Assembly (NCBI RefSeq): GCF_023264895.1
Contig: NZ_JAHFUY010000016.1
Span: 38,693-102,692 of the forward strand
Length of the DNA stretch: 64,000 nt
From: Herbiconiux sp.
Lineage (GTDB): Bacteria; Actinomycetota; Actinomycetes; Actinomycetales; Microbacteriaceae
Reading direction: 5' to 3'
The notes under the pieces: model-generated
The model's input: only the letters and a program-made list of their open reading frames with translations
Databases searched by the model: none
Told to the model about the DNA's origin: nothing
Part shown: positions 1 through 9,033 of the stretch, one piece after another
Layout: the number at the start of each line of letters is the position of its first letter
How positions within the stretch are numbered: the first letter of the stretch is position 1
Program-made: the position numbers and the translations under genes

Positions 1-839
1 ACGGCCGGCGCGACGTAGGGCATCGCGCTGTCCCACACGGGCAGCACGTAGTTGACGTCGGGGTCGACCTGCAGCGCGGTCTGCAGCTGCGTGCCGGTGT
101 CGGTCGCGATCTTCGCGGGGTCGATGTCGAGCACCTTGACGGAGCAGTCGGAGCAGTCCGCGGTCACGGCCGACTCGATGCCCTGGGCGGCGAGGTCCCA
201 GACGTGCACGGGGCTCGACTGCACCACCACGACGTTCGCGGCGCATCCGGAGTCGTAGACGGCCCAGCGGCCCATGAGCTCGCCGTCGGCCGTGTAGTCG
301 GCGGTGAGGTTGCCGAAGGTGCCGTCGGCCACCGGCTCGTCCGGGTCGCCGTTGAGGGTGCTGAGCACCTGGATGCCCGCGGCCTCGGCGGCAGCGAGAT
401 CCTCCTTGACCACGGCGGGCTGCACGGCCATCAGGATGATGCCGTCGGCGTCCTGGGCGATCGCCTGGTTGATGCCCTCGCTGTATCGGCTGGTGGAGTT
501 CTGGCCGTCGAACACGGTGATGTCGACCCCGGCCGCCTCGCCCGCCGCCTCGACGCCGTCCGACATCTCGGTGGAGAACTGGTTCTGGCTGTTGGTGATG
601 TACCAGATGCTCTTGCCTGCGAGGGCGGTCAGGTCGAGAGCCGCCTCGGGCGCCACGAGCTCGCTTGGCTCGAGGGCCGCCTCGACCTCGGGGGCGACCG
701 CGGCCACGCAGTCGGCGTTCGCACCGTCGACGGGGGCGGCGGAGCTGTCGCCGCCCGTGGAGCTGACGGCGGGCGTGCAGCCGGCCAGGGCGAACACGAG
801 CACCCCCATCCCCACGACGGCTGCTGTGGACTTCCTCAT
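1..839 (-). CDS. Sugar-type ABC substrate-binding lipoprotein (partial, 3' end outside window)
   Basis: Extracellular binding protein of the type 1 periplasmic-binding fold (RbsB/Peripla_BP_4-like) that would deliver a small ligand, often a sugar, to an ABC importer. The start is ATG at 839, directly behind a strong Shine-Dalgarno AGGAGGA (843-849 on the complement). The N-terminus has two basic residues, a hydrophobic stretch and a lipobox LAGC at residues 18-21, so it is a lipoprotein. A Ser/Gly/Ala linker follows, then IWYITNSQNQF near residue 77 and DGIILMAVQP near residue 125, typical of the first lobe of this fold. About 279 codons are visible; the stop and any permease/ATPase genes lie beyond the left edge. 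It is divergent from hyuA. The ligand is not known; a link to hydantoin-like substrates is only suggested by position. Confidence 0.85.
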   Translation of the reverse strand, partial: MRKSTAAVVGMGVLVFALAGCTPAVSSTGGDSSAAPVDGANADCVAAVAPEVEAALEPSELVAPEAALDLTALAGKSIWYITNSQNQFSTEMSDGVEAAGEAAGVDITVFDGQNSTSRYSEGINQAIAQDADGIILMAVQPAVVKEDLAAAEAAGIQVLSTLNGDPDEPVADGTFGNLTADYTADGELMGRWAVYDSGCAANVVVVQSSPVHVWDLAAQGIESAVTADCSDCSVKVLDIDPAKIATDTGTQLQTALQVDPDVNYVLPVWDSAMPYVAPA

Positions 840-914
840 GATTCCTCCTGCTGTTCGGGCGAGCTGGTGATGGGCTCGAAACGTAGCCGAGCCGGAACGG
901 CGGATGAGGGGCGG

Positions 915-927
915 AAACATGGTGTTT
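915..927. promoter_or_regulatory. Short inverted repeat in the divergent intergenic region
   Basis: The 244-bp gap between the binding lipoprotein (start 839, minus) and hyuA (start 1084, plus) must hold both promoters. The only symmetric element I see is AAACA-TGG-TGTTT, a 5-bp inverted repeat that could be a repressor or activator half-site pair. No convincing -35/-10 pair stands out. This is a weak assignment. Confidence 0.25.
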
Positions 928-1083
928 ACGGCCGGGGCCCGGAACAGGGCGGAAATCATCCGTTCGGCAGAGACCGATCTCGACCTTTCGGCTACCCGAT
1001 AGGCCGATGTGCCGGGCGGGGCCCGATCCGCACACTGGGGGTTCGCCCATCAGCACGCACAGCCAGCACGAATCGGAGAACAG

Positions 1084-3207
1084 ATGGCTTTCAGGATCTC
1101 GGTCGACACCGGCGGTACCTTCACCGATGTCGTCATCACCGACGCCGACGGTGGAATCCACATCGGCAAGGCCCTCACCACGTACCAGCGCGCCTTCGAC
1201 GGCGTCTCCACCGCGGTCGAGCAGGTCGCCGGCCGACTCGGCCTCACGGTGCGGGAGCTGCTCGCCGACACCTCGCACTTCGCCTACGGCACCACGCGCT
1301 CGACGAACGCGATCGTGGAGAAGAAGACGGCCGTCACGGCCCTGTTCACCACGGCCGGATTCCCCGACACGCTGCTGCTGCGTGAGGGCGGCCGGCTCGG
1401 CGGGGCGTTCTCGCCCCGGGAGTTCGAGCCGCCGTACGTGCCGCGCTACCTCACGTTCGAGATCACCGAGCGCATCGACAGCGACGGCGAGGTGCACGTC
1501 GAGCTCGACGAGTCCAGCGTGCTCGCCGCCATCGAGAGCTGCAAGGAGCACGGCGTCGAGGCGATCGGCGTGAGCCTGCTCTGGTCGACGGTCAATGCGG
1601 CGCACGAGCTCTCCGTCGAGCGGTTGCTGGCCGAGCACCTCCCGGAGATCCCGCGCACCCTCAGCCACCAGCTGAACCCGGTGCTCCGCGAGTACCGGCG
1701 CACCTCGTCGACCGTGATCGACGCCTCCTTGAAGCCGCTCATGCAGGCCTTCCTCGGCACGCTCTCCGACGACCTGGTGGCGGCGGGCTTCGACGGCAAG
1801 CTGCTGATCTCGACGAGCTACGGCGGATCGTGGCCGGTCGCGCGAATGGCCGACCGCCCCATCTACAGCGTCGGCTCCGGCCCCTCGATGGCCCCGATCG
1901 CGGCCCTGCACACCGGGCGCACGACCCTCGGCCAGGCCGACCCGAACGTGCTCGTCTGCGACACCGGCGGCACGACCTTCGACGTAGGCCTGATCAGCGA
2001 CGGCACCATCCACTTCAGCGCCGACACCTGGCTCGGGCAGAAGTGGACCGGCCACATCACCGGAACGAAGTCGGTCGACGTGCGCTCGATCGGCGCCGGC
2101 GGCGGATCCATCATCAGCGTCGACTCGTCGGGCCTCGTGCGCGTGGGTCCGGAGAGCGCGGGAGCCGATCCGGGACCGGCCTGCTACGGCCGCGGCGGCA
2201 CCCTCCCCACCATCACCGACGCCGCCCTCGTGCTCGGCTACTTCGACCCGATCGGCTTCATCGGCGGCACCCTCAGCCTCGACGTCGAGGCGGCGCGCGG
2301 TGCCCTGGGCCCCATCGCGGAGGCCCTCGGCACCTCGGTCGAGCACGCCGCCCGCGGCGCTCTCGTGATCGCCACGCAGAACATCGTGTCGGCCGTGCGG
2401 GAGATGACCATCTCGCAGGGCATCGATCCGCGCGACCTCTCGATCATCGCCGGCGGTGGAGCCAGCGGAGTCAACATCGTGCAGATCGCCCGGGAGCTCG
2501 GAGTCACCACCGTGGTGCTGCCGAAGACCGCCGGCGCCCTCTCGGCCGCGGGTGCGCTGAACGCCGACCTGATCTCGGACTTCACGGCGAGCGCCTTCAC
2601 CACCACCCGTTCGTTCGACGACGTCTCCGCGGCGGCGGCCATCGCGCAGCTGGCCGAGCAGGCCGAGCAGTTCTCCGCCGAGATCGAGTCGCTCTCCCCC
2701 GTCTCCGTCACGACCCAGCTCTCGGTCGATGCCCGCTACCCCGGGCAGGTCTGGGAGCTCGAGACGCCCGTGTCGCTCCGGCCGGACGGCACGGTCGACA
2801 CGGGTGCGCTCGAAGCGGCCTTCCACGCCCACCACCAGAGGGTCTTCCAGGTCAACGACCCCACGCAGCACGTGGAGTGCCTGATCTGGAAGCTGCGGGT
2901 GACCGCGGCCCTCGACAAGCCCGCCGTGAAGTCGGCACCCGTCGCCACCGAGGCACCCGAACCGGTGCGCACCCGCCCGGTGCTGTTCGCCTTCGAGGAC
3001 GCCCCGGAGACCCCGGTCTACGACGGCGGCGCCCTCGGCGCCGGCAGCACGATCCACGGCCCCGCGATCATCCTCGAGGCCACGACGACCCTCGTCGTGG
3101 ACCCCGGAGCGACGGTCGTCGTCGCCCCCACCTCCGACTACGTCATCAGCACCGGCTCGAACGACTCCCTGGGAGCATTCGCCGCACACGAAGGAGCACT
3201 CGTATGA
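1084..3207 (+). CDS. hyuA: Hydantoinase/oxoprolinase subunit A (HyuA)
   Basis: ATP-dependent ring-opening amidohydrolase subunit of the HyuA / N-methylhydantoinase A / 5-oxoprolinase family. The start chosen is ATG 1084 with GGAGA upstream, giving 707 residues, the usual family length. The ASKHA-type N-terminal phosphate loop DTGGTFTD is at residues 8-15, and a second loop, CDTGGTTFDVGLI, lies near residues 295-307. Further family signs are RSIGAGGGSI, DPGPACYGRGG, and the C-terminal WKLRV and PVY.GG segments. The in-frame extension to 1009 lacks a ribosome site and family similarity. The stop overlaps the hyuB start by 4 bp (ATGA), so the two are translationally coupled and form one heteromeric cytosolic enzyme. 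The substrate (hydantoin, N-methylhydantoin, oxoproline or another cyclic amide) cannot be read from the sequence. Confidence 0.93.
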   Translation: MAFRISVDTGGTFTDVVITDADGGIHIGKALTTYQRAFDGVSTAVEQVAGRLGLTVRELLADTSHFAYGTTRSTNAIVEKKTAVTALFTTAGFPDTLLLREGGRLGGAFSPREFEPPYVPRYLTFEITERIDSDGEVHVELDESSVLAAIESCKEHGVEAIGVSLLWSTVNAAHELSVERLLAEHLPEIPRTLSHQLNPVLREYRRTSSTVIDASLKPLMQAFLGTLSDDLVAAGFDGKLLISTSYGGSWPVARMADRPIYSVGSGPSMAPIAALHTGRTTLGQADPNVLVCDTGGTTFDVGLISDGTIHFSADTWLGQKWTGHITGTKSVDVRSIGAGGGSIISVDSSGLVRVGPESAGADPGPACYGRGGTLPTITDAALVLGYFDPIGFIGGTLSLDVEAARGALGPIAEALGTSVEHAARGALVIATQNIVSAVREMTISQGIDPRDLSIIAGGGASGVNIVQIARELGVTTVVLPKTAGALSAAGALNADLISDFTASAFTTTRSFDDVSAAAAIAQLAEQAEQFSAEIESLSPVSVTTQLSVDARYPGQVWELETPVSLRPDGTVDTGALEAAFHAHHQRVFQVNDPTQHVECLIWKLRVTAALDKPAVKSAPVATEAPEPVRTRPVLFAFEDAPETPVYDGGALGAGSTIHGPAIILEATTTLVVDPGATVVVAPTSDYVISTGSNDSLGAFAAHEGALV

Positions 3208-5015
3208 CCGCGCCCCGAGCGACCGACGCCACCGTTGCGACCGCACTCCCCGAGAAGACCGACCCGATCCTGCTCGCGGTCATCTCGAACCGTCTCGACT
3301 CGATCGTGCGCGAGATGGAGAACACGCTGCTGCGCACCGGCCGCAGCGGGGTGCTCAACATGGCGCGCGACTTCTCGTGCGCCATCACGACGGGGCAGAA
3401 CGAGCTGCTCTCCTCGGCCGAGGGCCTGCCGTGCCACATCTTCGGCGCCCACCTGATGACCGAGGCGATGACCGAGCTGCAGCCGGACCTGGCCGAGGGC
3501 GACGCGTTCCTGCACAACGACCCGTACCGGGGGAACTCGCACGCGGCCGACCACACCATCCTCATCCCGGTGTTCTTCGAGGGCGAGCACATGTTCACCA
3601 CCCTCGCGAAGGCCCACCAGGCCGACATCGGCAACTCCGAGCCATCCACCTACATGCCCTTCGCCAAGGACGTCTACCAGGAGGGCGCGCTGATCTTCCC
3701 CTGCGTGCGCGTGCAGAAGGAGAATCGGGATGTCGAGGACATCATCCGGATGTGCCGGGCCCGCATCCGCGTGCCTGAGCAGTGGTACGGCGACTACCTC
3801 TCCATGGTCGGTGCAGCCCGCGTGGCCGAGGCTCGGCTCAAGGAGCTCTGCGACCGGTACGGCCGGGCGGCGCTGAAGGCGTTCATCCGGGACTGGATGG
3901 ACTATTCGGAGGACCGGATGGCCCAGGCCATCGAGAAGCTCCCGGGCGGGAGCACCGTCGGGACCGGGCGCCACGACCCCATCCCCGGTGTGCTGCCCGA
4001 TGGCATCGAGATCACGGTCAAGCTCGACGTCGACACCGCCGAACGACGGATCACGGTCGACCTCAGGGACAACATCGACTGCATCCCGGCCGGGGTCAAC
4101 GAGTCGGAGGCCTGCACCGTCAGCAACGTGATGGCCGGCATCTTCAACTCGCTCGAGACCGGGATCCCCGCGAACTCCGGCTCCTTCCGGCGGATCGAGC
4201 TGCTGCTGCGGGAGAACTGCATCGTGGGCAAGCCGCGGTTCCCGCACTCCACGTCGGTGGCCACCACGAACGTGGGCGACCGACTCACGGTCACGACGCA
4301 GAAGGCGGTGGCGGATGCCTGGGCCGGCTTCGGAGCGGCCGAGGGCGCCACGGGCCTCGGCCCGGGCTTCTCGGTGGTCTCGGGCACCGATCGACGCAAC
4401 GGCGACGAGCCGTACGTGAACCAGGTCTTCCTCGGCTCCCAGGGCGGCCCCGCCCACCCCGACATCGACGGCTGGGTCACCTACGGGCTCGCGGTGGCCG
4501 CGGGCCTGATGTTCCGCGACAGCATCGAGCTCTCCGAGCTGAAGTACCCGTTCCGGGTGGAGGAGCTGCGTATCCGCACAGACTCCGAGGGCGCAGGCCG
4601 CCGCCGGGGCGCACCCGGCGCCACAGTCGCCTTCGGCCCGAAGTGGGACCCGATGGAGGCCGCCTACGTCACCGACTGCGTGTCGTTCCCGCCGCGAGGC
4701 ACCCAGGGCGGACTGTCCGCCGCGCGCAACGTCGCCTTCGCCCGCGATGAGTCCGGCGAGCGCGAGATCGAGTCCCTCGGCGCGATCACGCTGCAGCCGG
4801 GCGAGCGGATCGGGCAGCACTCGACCGGCGGCGGTGGCTACGGCCACCCGTTCGAGCGGGAGCCCGAGCGCGTGATCGAGGACATCCGGCTCGGATTCGT
4901 CTCCATCGAGCGCGCCCGCTCGGTGTACGGCGTCGCGGTGTCGGGTGACCGGCCCTCTGCGGCGCTGCGGATCGACGAGCAGGCCACCGCGGAGCTCCGC
5001 GCGGGCGCTCACTAG
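3204..5015 (+). CDS. hyuB: Hydantoinase/oxoprolinase subunit B (HyuB)
   Basis: Second subunit of the ATP-dependent hydantoinase/oxoprolinase, 603 residues. ATG 3204 overlaps the hyuA stop and has AAGGAG at 3191-3196. Family hallmarks seen: DPILLAVISNRLDSI near the N-terminus, the LLRTGRSGVLN and ARDFSCAI segment, FLHNDPYRGNSHAADHT (metal- or substrate-binding Asp/His residues), KAHQADIG, and ESEACTVSNVM. The C-terminal half has GGGYGHPFEREPERV and a closing GFVSIERARSVYGVAV, conserved in HyuB. It works with HyuA in the cytosol. A two-component system starts 17 bp downstream and may be cotranscribed. Confidence 0.93.
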   Translation: MTAPRATDATVATALPEKTDPILLAVISNRLDSIVREMENTLLRTGRSGVLNMARDFSCAITTGQNELLSSAEGLPCHIFGAHLMTEAMTELQPDLAEGDAFLHNDPYRGNSHAADHTILIPVFFEGEHMFTTLAKAHQADIGNSEPSTYMPFAKDVYQEGALIFPCVRVQKENRDVEDIIRMCRARIRVPEQWYGDYLSMVGAARVAEARLKELCDRYGRAALKAFIRDWMDYSEDRMAQAIEKLPGGSTVGTGRHDPIPGVLPDGIEITVKLDVDTAERRITVDLRDNIDCIPAGVNESEACTVSNVMAGIFNSLETGIPANSGSFRRIELLLRENCIVGKPRFPHSTSVATTNVGDRLTVTTQKAVADAWAGFGAAEGATGLGPGFSVVSGTDRRNGDEPYVNQVFLGSQGGPAHPDIDGWVTYGLAVAAGLMFRDSIELSELKYPFRVEELRIRTDSEGAGRRRGAPGATVAFGPKWDPMEAAYVTDCVSFPPRGTQGGLSAARNVAFARDESGEREIESLGAITLQPGERIGQHSTGGGGYGHPFEREPERVIEDIRLGFVSIERARSVYGVAVSGDRPSAALRIDEQATAELRAGAH

Positions 5016-5032
5016 CCGGCCGGGAGGAACCC

Positions 5033-6994
5033 GTGATCGTCGCCGGGCGCGTGCGTCTCGACGCGTGGAATGATGTGGCGATGACCGACGGCACCCGCGC
5101 GAGCGTCCCCGACCTCGCGGTGTTCGAGGCCCTCCCCGCTGCCTGCGCGCTGTTCGCGTGGCGGAGCGGGGAGGCATCGGGCACGGGTCGGCGCGAGGTC
5201 GTGCTGCTCGCCACGAACGCGGCGTTCGAGCGCCACGTCGACGTGGACCTCGCCTTCCTCGTCGACGAGGAGGACCTCTCCGCCCGGCTGTCGGCCGTGG
5301 TGGAGGCCGCCCTCGTCGACGGGCAGTGGCGGAACATCACCCTGCCCGGCTACAGCGGCAGACTGAGAGCCAACACCCTCCCCGCCTCGGCGGCCGGGGC
5401 CGTCGTGGTGGAGTTCGCCGAACGGCATCAGTTCGACGAGGTGGCTCTGCGCTCTCGGGTCGACCAGCTGCAGGACCTCGTCGACAACTCGACGGCGCTC
5501 ATGTACGTCAAGGATCTCGACGGCCGCTACCTCATCGTCAACGACTACTTCGCGCGCCGCTTCGGTGTGCAGCCCTCCGAGATCGTCGGCAAGAGCGACC
5601 ACGACCTCTTTCCGCAGTCGAGCGCGGCGGTCTACAGCGACCACGACCGCGACGTGGTCTCGCTGGGGGTCTCCGTCGAGGTGGAGGAGCCGTTCGCGCC
5701 GATCGGGGGCGAGACCGACGTCGACGACGATCGCCGCTGGCTCTCGATCAAGTTTCCGCTGCTCGACGCCGCGGGCAAGCCCTACGCCCTCGGTGCGATC
5801 TCGACCGACATCACCGACCGCAAGCGCGCCGAATCGGCCGCCCGCATCGCGATGCACGAGGCCGAACGGGCCAACCAGTCCAAGAGCGAGTTCCTCTCCC
5901 GCATCAGCCACGAGCTGCGAACACCGCTGAACGCGATCATCGGCTTCGCCCAGCTCATGCACGACGGCTCCGTCACCCCCTCGCAGCTCGAGGGGTCCCA
6001 GCACATCCTCGACGCCGGTCGTCACCTGCTCTCCCTCGTGAACGACGTGCTCGACATCACCTGGATCGATGCCGGAGCCCCGGGCCTCGTGCTGCAGAAC
6101 ATCTCGGCCGTCGAACCCATCCACGAGGCCCTGCAGCTCATCCGCCCGATCGCCCGCGCCGACGACATCGAGGTGGCGAGCGACCTGCACGACGCCCTCT
6201 TCCGCACGGTGGTCGGCGACGGCCAGCGGCTCCGCCAGGTGTTCCTCAACCTCCTCAGCAACGCGATCAAGTTCAACAGCCGTAACGGGGCCATCCGGGT
6301 CACCTGCAAGGCCGGGGACGAGCGGCTCCGCTACCTCGTGACCGACACCGGACGCGGCATCCGCGACGACGAACGCGAGCTGCTCTTCACGCCCTTCGGA
6401 CGGCTTCCCTCGTCGGCGGGCATCGAGGGCACGGGCCTCGGGCTGGCGCTCTCGAAGCGGCTGGTCGAGGAGATGGGGGGCGAGCTCGGGATCGAGCACA
6501 GTGCGCTCGGCGAGGGCACGACCTTCTACGTGGAGCTGACGCTCGCCGAGGAGCCCGTCGCCGCCATCGTGCCGGAGTCGCCCGCCCCGGTGGATCCTCC
6601 GGACGACGGCCTCGCGGCGACCGTGCTGCACATCGAGGACACGCACGCGAACCTGCGGCTGGTCGAGCACATCCTGAGCCGCTATGAGAAGCTGGACCTC
6701 ATTCCGGCCACGAGCGGCTCGGCCGGGATCACCGCCGCCCGTGCCCTCGGGAGCGACCTCGACCTCGTGCTGCTCGACCTGAACCTGTCCGACATGACCG
6801 GAGCCGATGTGATCTCCGCGCTGCGAGCCGATCCCGTGCTGCACGACGTCCCGGTGATCGTGCTGTCGGCGGATGCCACGCCGGCACACATCGCGCACCT
6901 GCTCTCGATGGACATCGCCGAGTACCTCACCAAGCCGCTCGACCTGCACCGGTTCCTCGAAGCGGTCCGCTCGGCACTGGTGGCACGCCGATGA
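5033..6994 (+). CDS. Soluble PAS hybrid sensor histidine kinase
   Basis: Histidine kinase of 653 residues with its own receiver domain. GTG 5033 is preceded by GGGAGGA at 5022-5028; ATG 5081 is an in-frame alternative with a poorer ribosome site. Domains in order: an N-terminal region of about 140 residues of unknown fold; a PAS domain from about 148 (DLVDNSTALMYVKDLDGRY); the H-box SRISHELRTPLN with phospho-acceptor His293; the N-box LLSNAIKFN; G1 DTGRGI and G2 GTGLGLALSKRL; then a receiver domain from about 528 with LLDLNLS, phospho-acceptor Asp582 and the conserved Lys in LTKPLD. No transmembrane segment is visible, so it should sense a cytosolic signal. Its stop overlaps the response-regulator start (ATGA). 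Position suggests, but does not prove, control of the hyuAB/transport locus. Confidence 0.9.
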   Translation: MIVAGRVRLDAWNDVAMTDGTRASVPDLAVFEALPAACALFAWRSGEASGTGRREVVLLATNAAFERHVDVDLAFLVDEEDLSARLSAVVEAALVDGQWRNITLPGYSGRLRANTLPASAAGAVVVEFAERHQFDEVALRSRVDQLQDLVDNSTALMYVKDLDGRYLIVNDYFARRFGVQPSEIVGKSDHDLFPQSSAAVYSDHDRDVVSLGVSVEVEEPFAPIGGETDVDDDRRWLSIKFPLLDAAGKPYALGAISTDITDRKRAESAARIAMHEAERANQSKSEFLSRISHELRTPLNAIIGFAQLMHDGSVTPSQLEGSQHILDAGRHLLSLVNDVLDITWIDAGAPGLVLQNISAVEPIHEALQLIRPIARADDIEVASDLHDALFRTVVGDGQRLRQVFLNLLSNAIKFNSRNGAIRVTCKAGDERLRYLVTDTGRGIRDDERELLFTPFGRLPSSAGIEGTGLGLALSKRLVEEMGGELGIEHSALGEGTTFYVELTLAEEPVAAIVPESPAPVDPPDDGLAATVLHIEDTHANLRLVEHILSRYEKLDLIPATSGSAGITAARALGSDLDLVLLDLNLSDMTGADVISALRADPVLHDVPVIVLSADATPAHIAHLLSMDIAEYLTKPLDLHRFLEAVRSALVARR

Positions 6995-7629
6995 GGAGCG
7001 TGCGGGTCGTCATCGCCGACGACCACCCGGTCTACCGCGAGGGTCTCGCGCGCAACTGGGAGGGCGACCCGCGAATCCACGTGATCGGGGTCGCAGCCGA
7101 CGGCGTGGCGGCGCTCACCTCCATCCGCGAGGAACGGCCCGAGGTGGCCGTGGTCGACCTCCGGCTGCCGGAGATCGACGGGATGCAGGTGATCGAGGTG
7201 CTGACGGCCGAGAAGGCGCCCACGAGCATCCTCATCCTCACCGCCTACATGGACTCGGCGACGGTGTACCGGGCCTTCGCGAAGGGCGCCAAGGGCTTCC
7301 TGGAGAAGTCGGCGTCGTTCGCCGAGATCACGGCGGCAGTGCTGAAGATCGGGGCGGGTGGCACGGTCATCTCACCGTTCGCGCAGGAGGTGCTCGCCGA
7401 TGAGATCCGGGCCAGGCAGATCAACGAGGAGAAGCCCGCCCTCACGGCGCGCGAGCTCGAGATCCTCCGCCTCGCGGCCGACGGCTACCCGGCCCAGCGC
7501 ATCGCCACCGAGCTCCATGTCTCCCTCGCCACCGTCAAGAGCCACCTCCAGCACATCTACGACAAGCTCGACGTCTCCGACCGAGCCTCCGCGGTCGCCC
7601 AGGCCATCCGCCGAGGTCTCCTCGCCTGA
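6991..7629 (+). CDS. NarL/FixJ-family response regulator
   Basis: DNA-binding response regulator, 212 residues. ATG 6991 overlaps the kinase stop by 4 bp. The N-terminal receiver has the acidic pocket IADDHPVYREG, phospho-acceptor Asp56 in VVDLRLPEIDGMQV, and the Lys of FLEKSASFAEI. The C-terminal LuxR-type helix-turn-helix starts at LTARELEILRLAADGYPAQ and continues with IATELHVSLATVKSHLQHIY. It is the cognate output of the preceding hybrid kinase and would bind DNA after phosphorylation. Targets are unknown; the divergent region at 840-1083 is the obvious first candidate. Confidence 0.92.
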   Translation: MRSVRVVIADDHPVYREGLARNWEGDPRIHVIGVAADGVAALTSIREERPEVAVVDLRLPEIDGMQVIEVLTAEKAPTSILILTAYMDSATVYRAFAKGAKGFLEKSASFAEITAAVLKIGAGGTVISPFAQEVLADEIRARQINEEKPALTARELEILRLAADGYPAQRIATELHVSLATVKSHLQHIYDKLDVSDRASAVAQAIRRGLLA

Positions 7630-7658
7630 GGGCGGATCCTGGGCAAGCCGCAGGGGCT

Positions 7659-7740
7659 TCCCACCCGCGCCCGATCCCGAACGCGACAGGGCCCTCCCAC
7701 CCGCGCCCGAATCCGAACGCGACAGGGCCCTCCCACCCGA
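7659..7740. repeat. 36-bp tandem direct repeat (2.3 copies)
   Basis: Two 36-bp copies at 7659-7694 and 7695-7730 differ by one base and are followed by a 10-bp partial third copy. Each unit contains CCCACCCGCGCCCGA and GAACGCGACAGGGCCC. The array lies just after the response-regulator stop and is not read in the gene's frame. It may be a slipped-strand expansion or part of a transcription-termination region. Confidence 0.8.
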
Positions 7741-7788
7741 CCCAAGGTGATACCGACGCCGCGCAGCGACGGCGGCATCACATGCCCC

Positions 7789-7815
7789 GCTGCGCCGCAG
7801 CAGCGGCGGCGCAGC
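7789..7815 (+). terminator. Hairpin followed by TAAAATAA (possible terminator)
   Basis: A perfect 10-bp stem GCTGCGCCGC / GCGGCGCAGC (7789-7798 and 7806-7815) encloses a 7-nt loop and is followed at once by TAAAATAA, one of the few A/T-rich spots here. It fits a factor-independent terminator for the two-component operon, although a U-tract is lacking. It lies only 12 bp before the next start codon, so an attenuator or operator role is also possible. Confidence 0.45.
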
Positions 7816-7827
7816 TAAAATAACTCA

Positions 7828-9033
7828 GTGAGCAGCTACACCGACCTCCTCAAGACCCGCGGGGTCGCCCGCATCATCGCTGCTCAGTTGACCGCGCGGT
7901 TCCCGTTCGGGATGCTGTCGCTGGCGTTCCTGCTGCACATCGAGCACACCTACCAGTCGTACGGCGTGGCCGGGCTCGTGCTCGCCGCCCTCAGCATCGG
8001 GCAGGCGATCGCCGGGCCGCTGACCAGCCGGCTGATGGGTGTCTGGGGCATGCGCCCGGTCATCCTCATCACCATGATCATCTGCGCGGCCGCCATCTCG
8101 GTGATCGCCCTCGTGCCGCTGGGCATCGCCGCCGATATGGCCGTGGCGTTCGTGGCCGGCCTCACGATGCCGCCCATCCAGCCCGCGGTCCGCACCATCT
8201 ATCCGAAGATGGTCAACTCCAAGCAGCTCACGCCGCTGTTCTCGCTCGACGCCTCGGCGCAGGAGATCATCTGGGTGCTCGGGCCCGTCATCACGACGTT
8301 CGTCTCCGTGCAGATCGGCACCGTGTGGGGCATCCTGCTCGCGGTCGCGTTCCTCGTGGGCGGCGGCATCTGGTTCCTCACGAGCCCCGAGCTCGGGCGG
8401 GTGCGCATCCCGCGCTCGAAGCGCAAGCTCGGAGCCGTGCTCAAGAAGCCGCCGGTGCTGCTGTCGACCATCGTCGGATTCCTGCTCGTCGCCACGTGCG
8501 CCGCCATCGAGGCTGGCGTCGTGTCCGCCTTCGGCGAGGGGGGCGCCGAGGCCGGCATCGTGCTCGCGATCTTCGCCGTGGGATCTCTCGTCGGCGGCCT
8601 CTCGCTCGGACACCGGCCGATCGGGCCCTGGGCCCTCGCCCGGCGCATGGCGATCGTGTTCGTCGGAACCGCCGTGGCCGCCGCCTCGCTCAACATCTGG
8701 TGGCTCTCGATCGTGCTGTTCATCGCCGGCGTGGGCATCGCGCCCGCCCTCGCCGTGATGTTCGCGATCGTCTCGTCGAGCGTGCGCTTCAGCGACACCG
8801 CCGAAGCCTACGGCTGGGTCGGCACGGGGCAGCTCATCGGTGCGGCGGTGGGATCGGCCCTCGCGGGCTTCCTGATCGACGGCATCGGGCCCACCGGGGC
8901 GTTCCTCGTCGCGGCCGGGCTCGCGTTCTTCGGGTTCCTCGTTCCGCTGTTCGGCAAGCGGTTCCACCCGGATCTCCGCGGCCGCGATGCGAGTCCGCTG
9001 CCCGACACCGAGCCCGTGACGGTCGTCGGCTGA
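7828..9033 (+). CDS. MFS transporter
   Basis: Major facilitator superfamily membrane protein, 401 residues from GTG 7828. It has about twelve hydrophobic segments, a basic cytoplasmic loop GRVRIPRSKRKLGAVLKK between the two halves near residues 190-208, and a conserved LTMPPIQPAVRTIYPK in the N-terminal half. The sequence resembles the actinobacterial drug/metabolite exporter-like MFS proteins; no substrate can be assigned. Its stop codon overlaps the start of the downstream aldo/keto reductase (TGATG), so the two are coupled and may handle the same compound. Confidence 0.85.
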   Translation: MSSYTDLLKTRGVARIIAAQLTARFPFGMLSLAFLLHIEHTYQSYGVAGLVLAALSIGQAIAGPLTSRLMGVWGMRPVILITMIICAAAISVIALVPLGIAADMAVAFVAGLTMPPIQPAVRTIYPKMVNSKQLTPLFSLDASAQEIIWVLGPVITTFVSVQIGTVWGILLAVAFLVGGGIWFLTSPELGRVRIPRSKRKLGAVLKKPPVLLSTIVGFLLVATCAAIEAGVVSAFGEGGAEAGIVLAIFAVGSLVGGLSLGHRPIGPWALARRMAIVFVGTAVAAASLNIWWLSIVLFIAGVGIAPALAVMFAIVSSSVRFSDTAEAYGWVGTGQLIGAAVGSALAGFLIDGIGPTGAFLVAAGLAFFGFLVPLFGKRFHPDLRGRDASPLPDTEPVTVVG

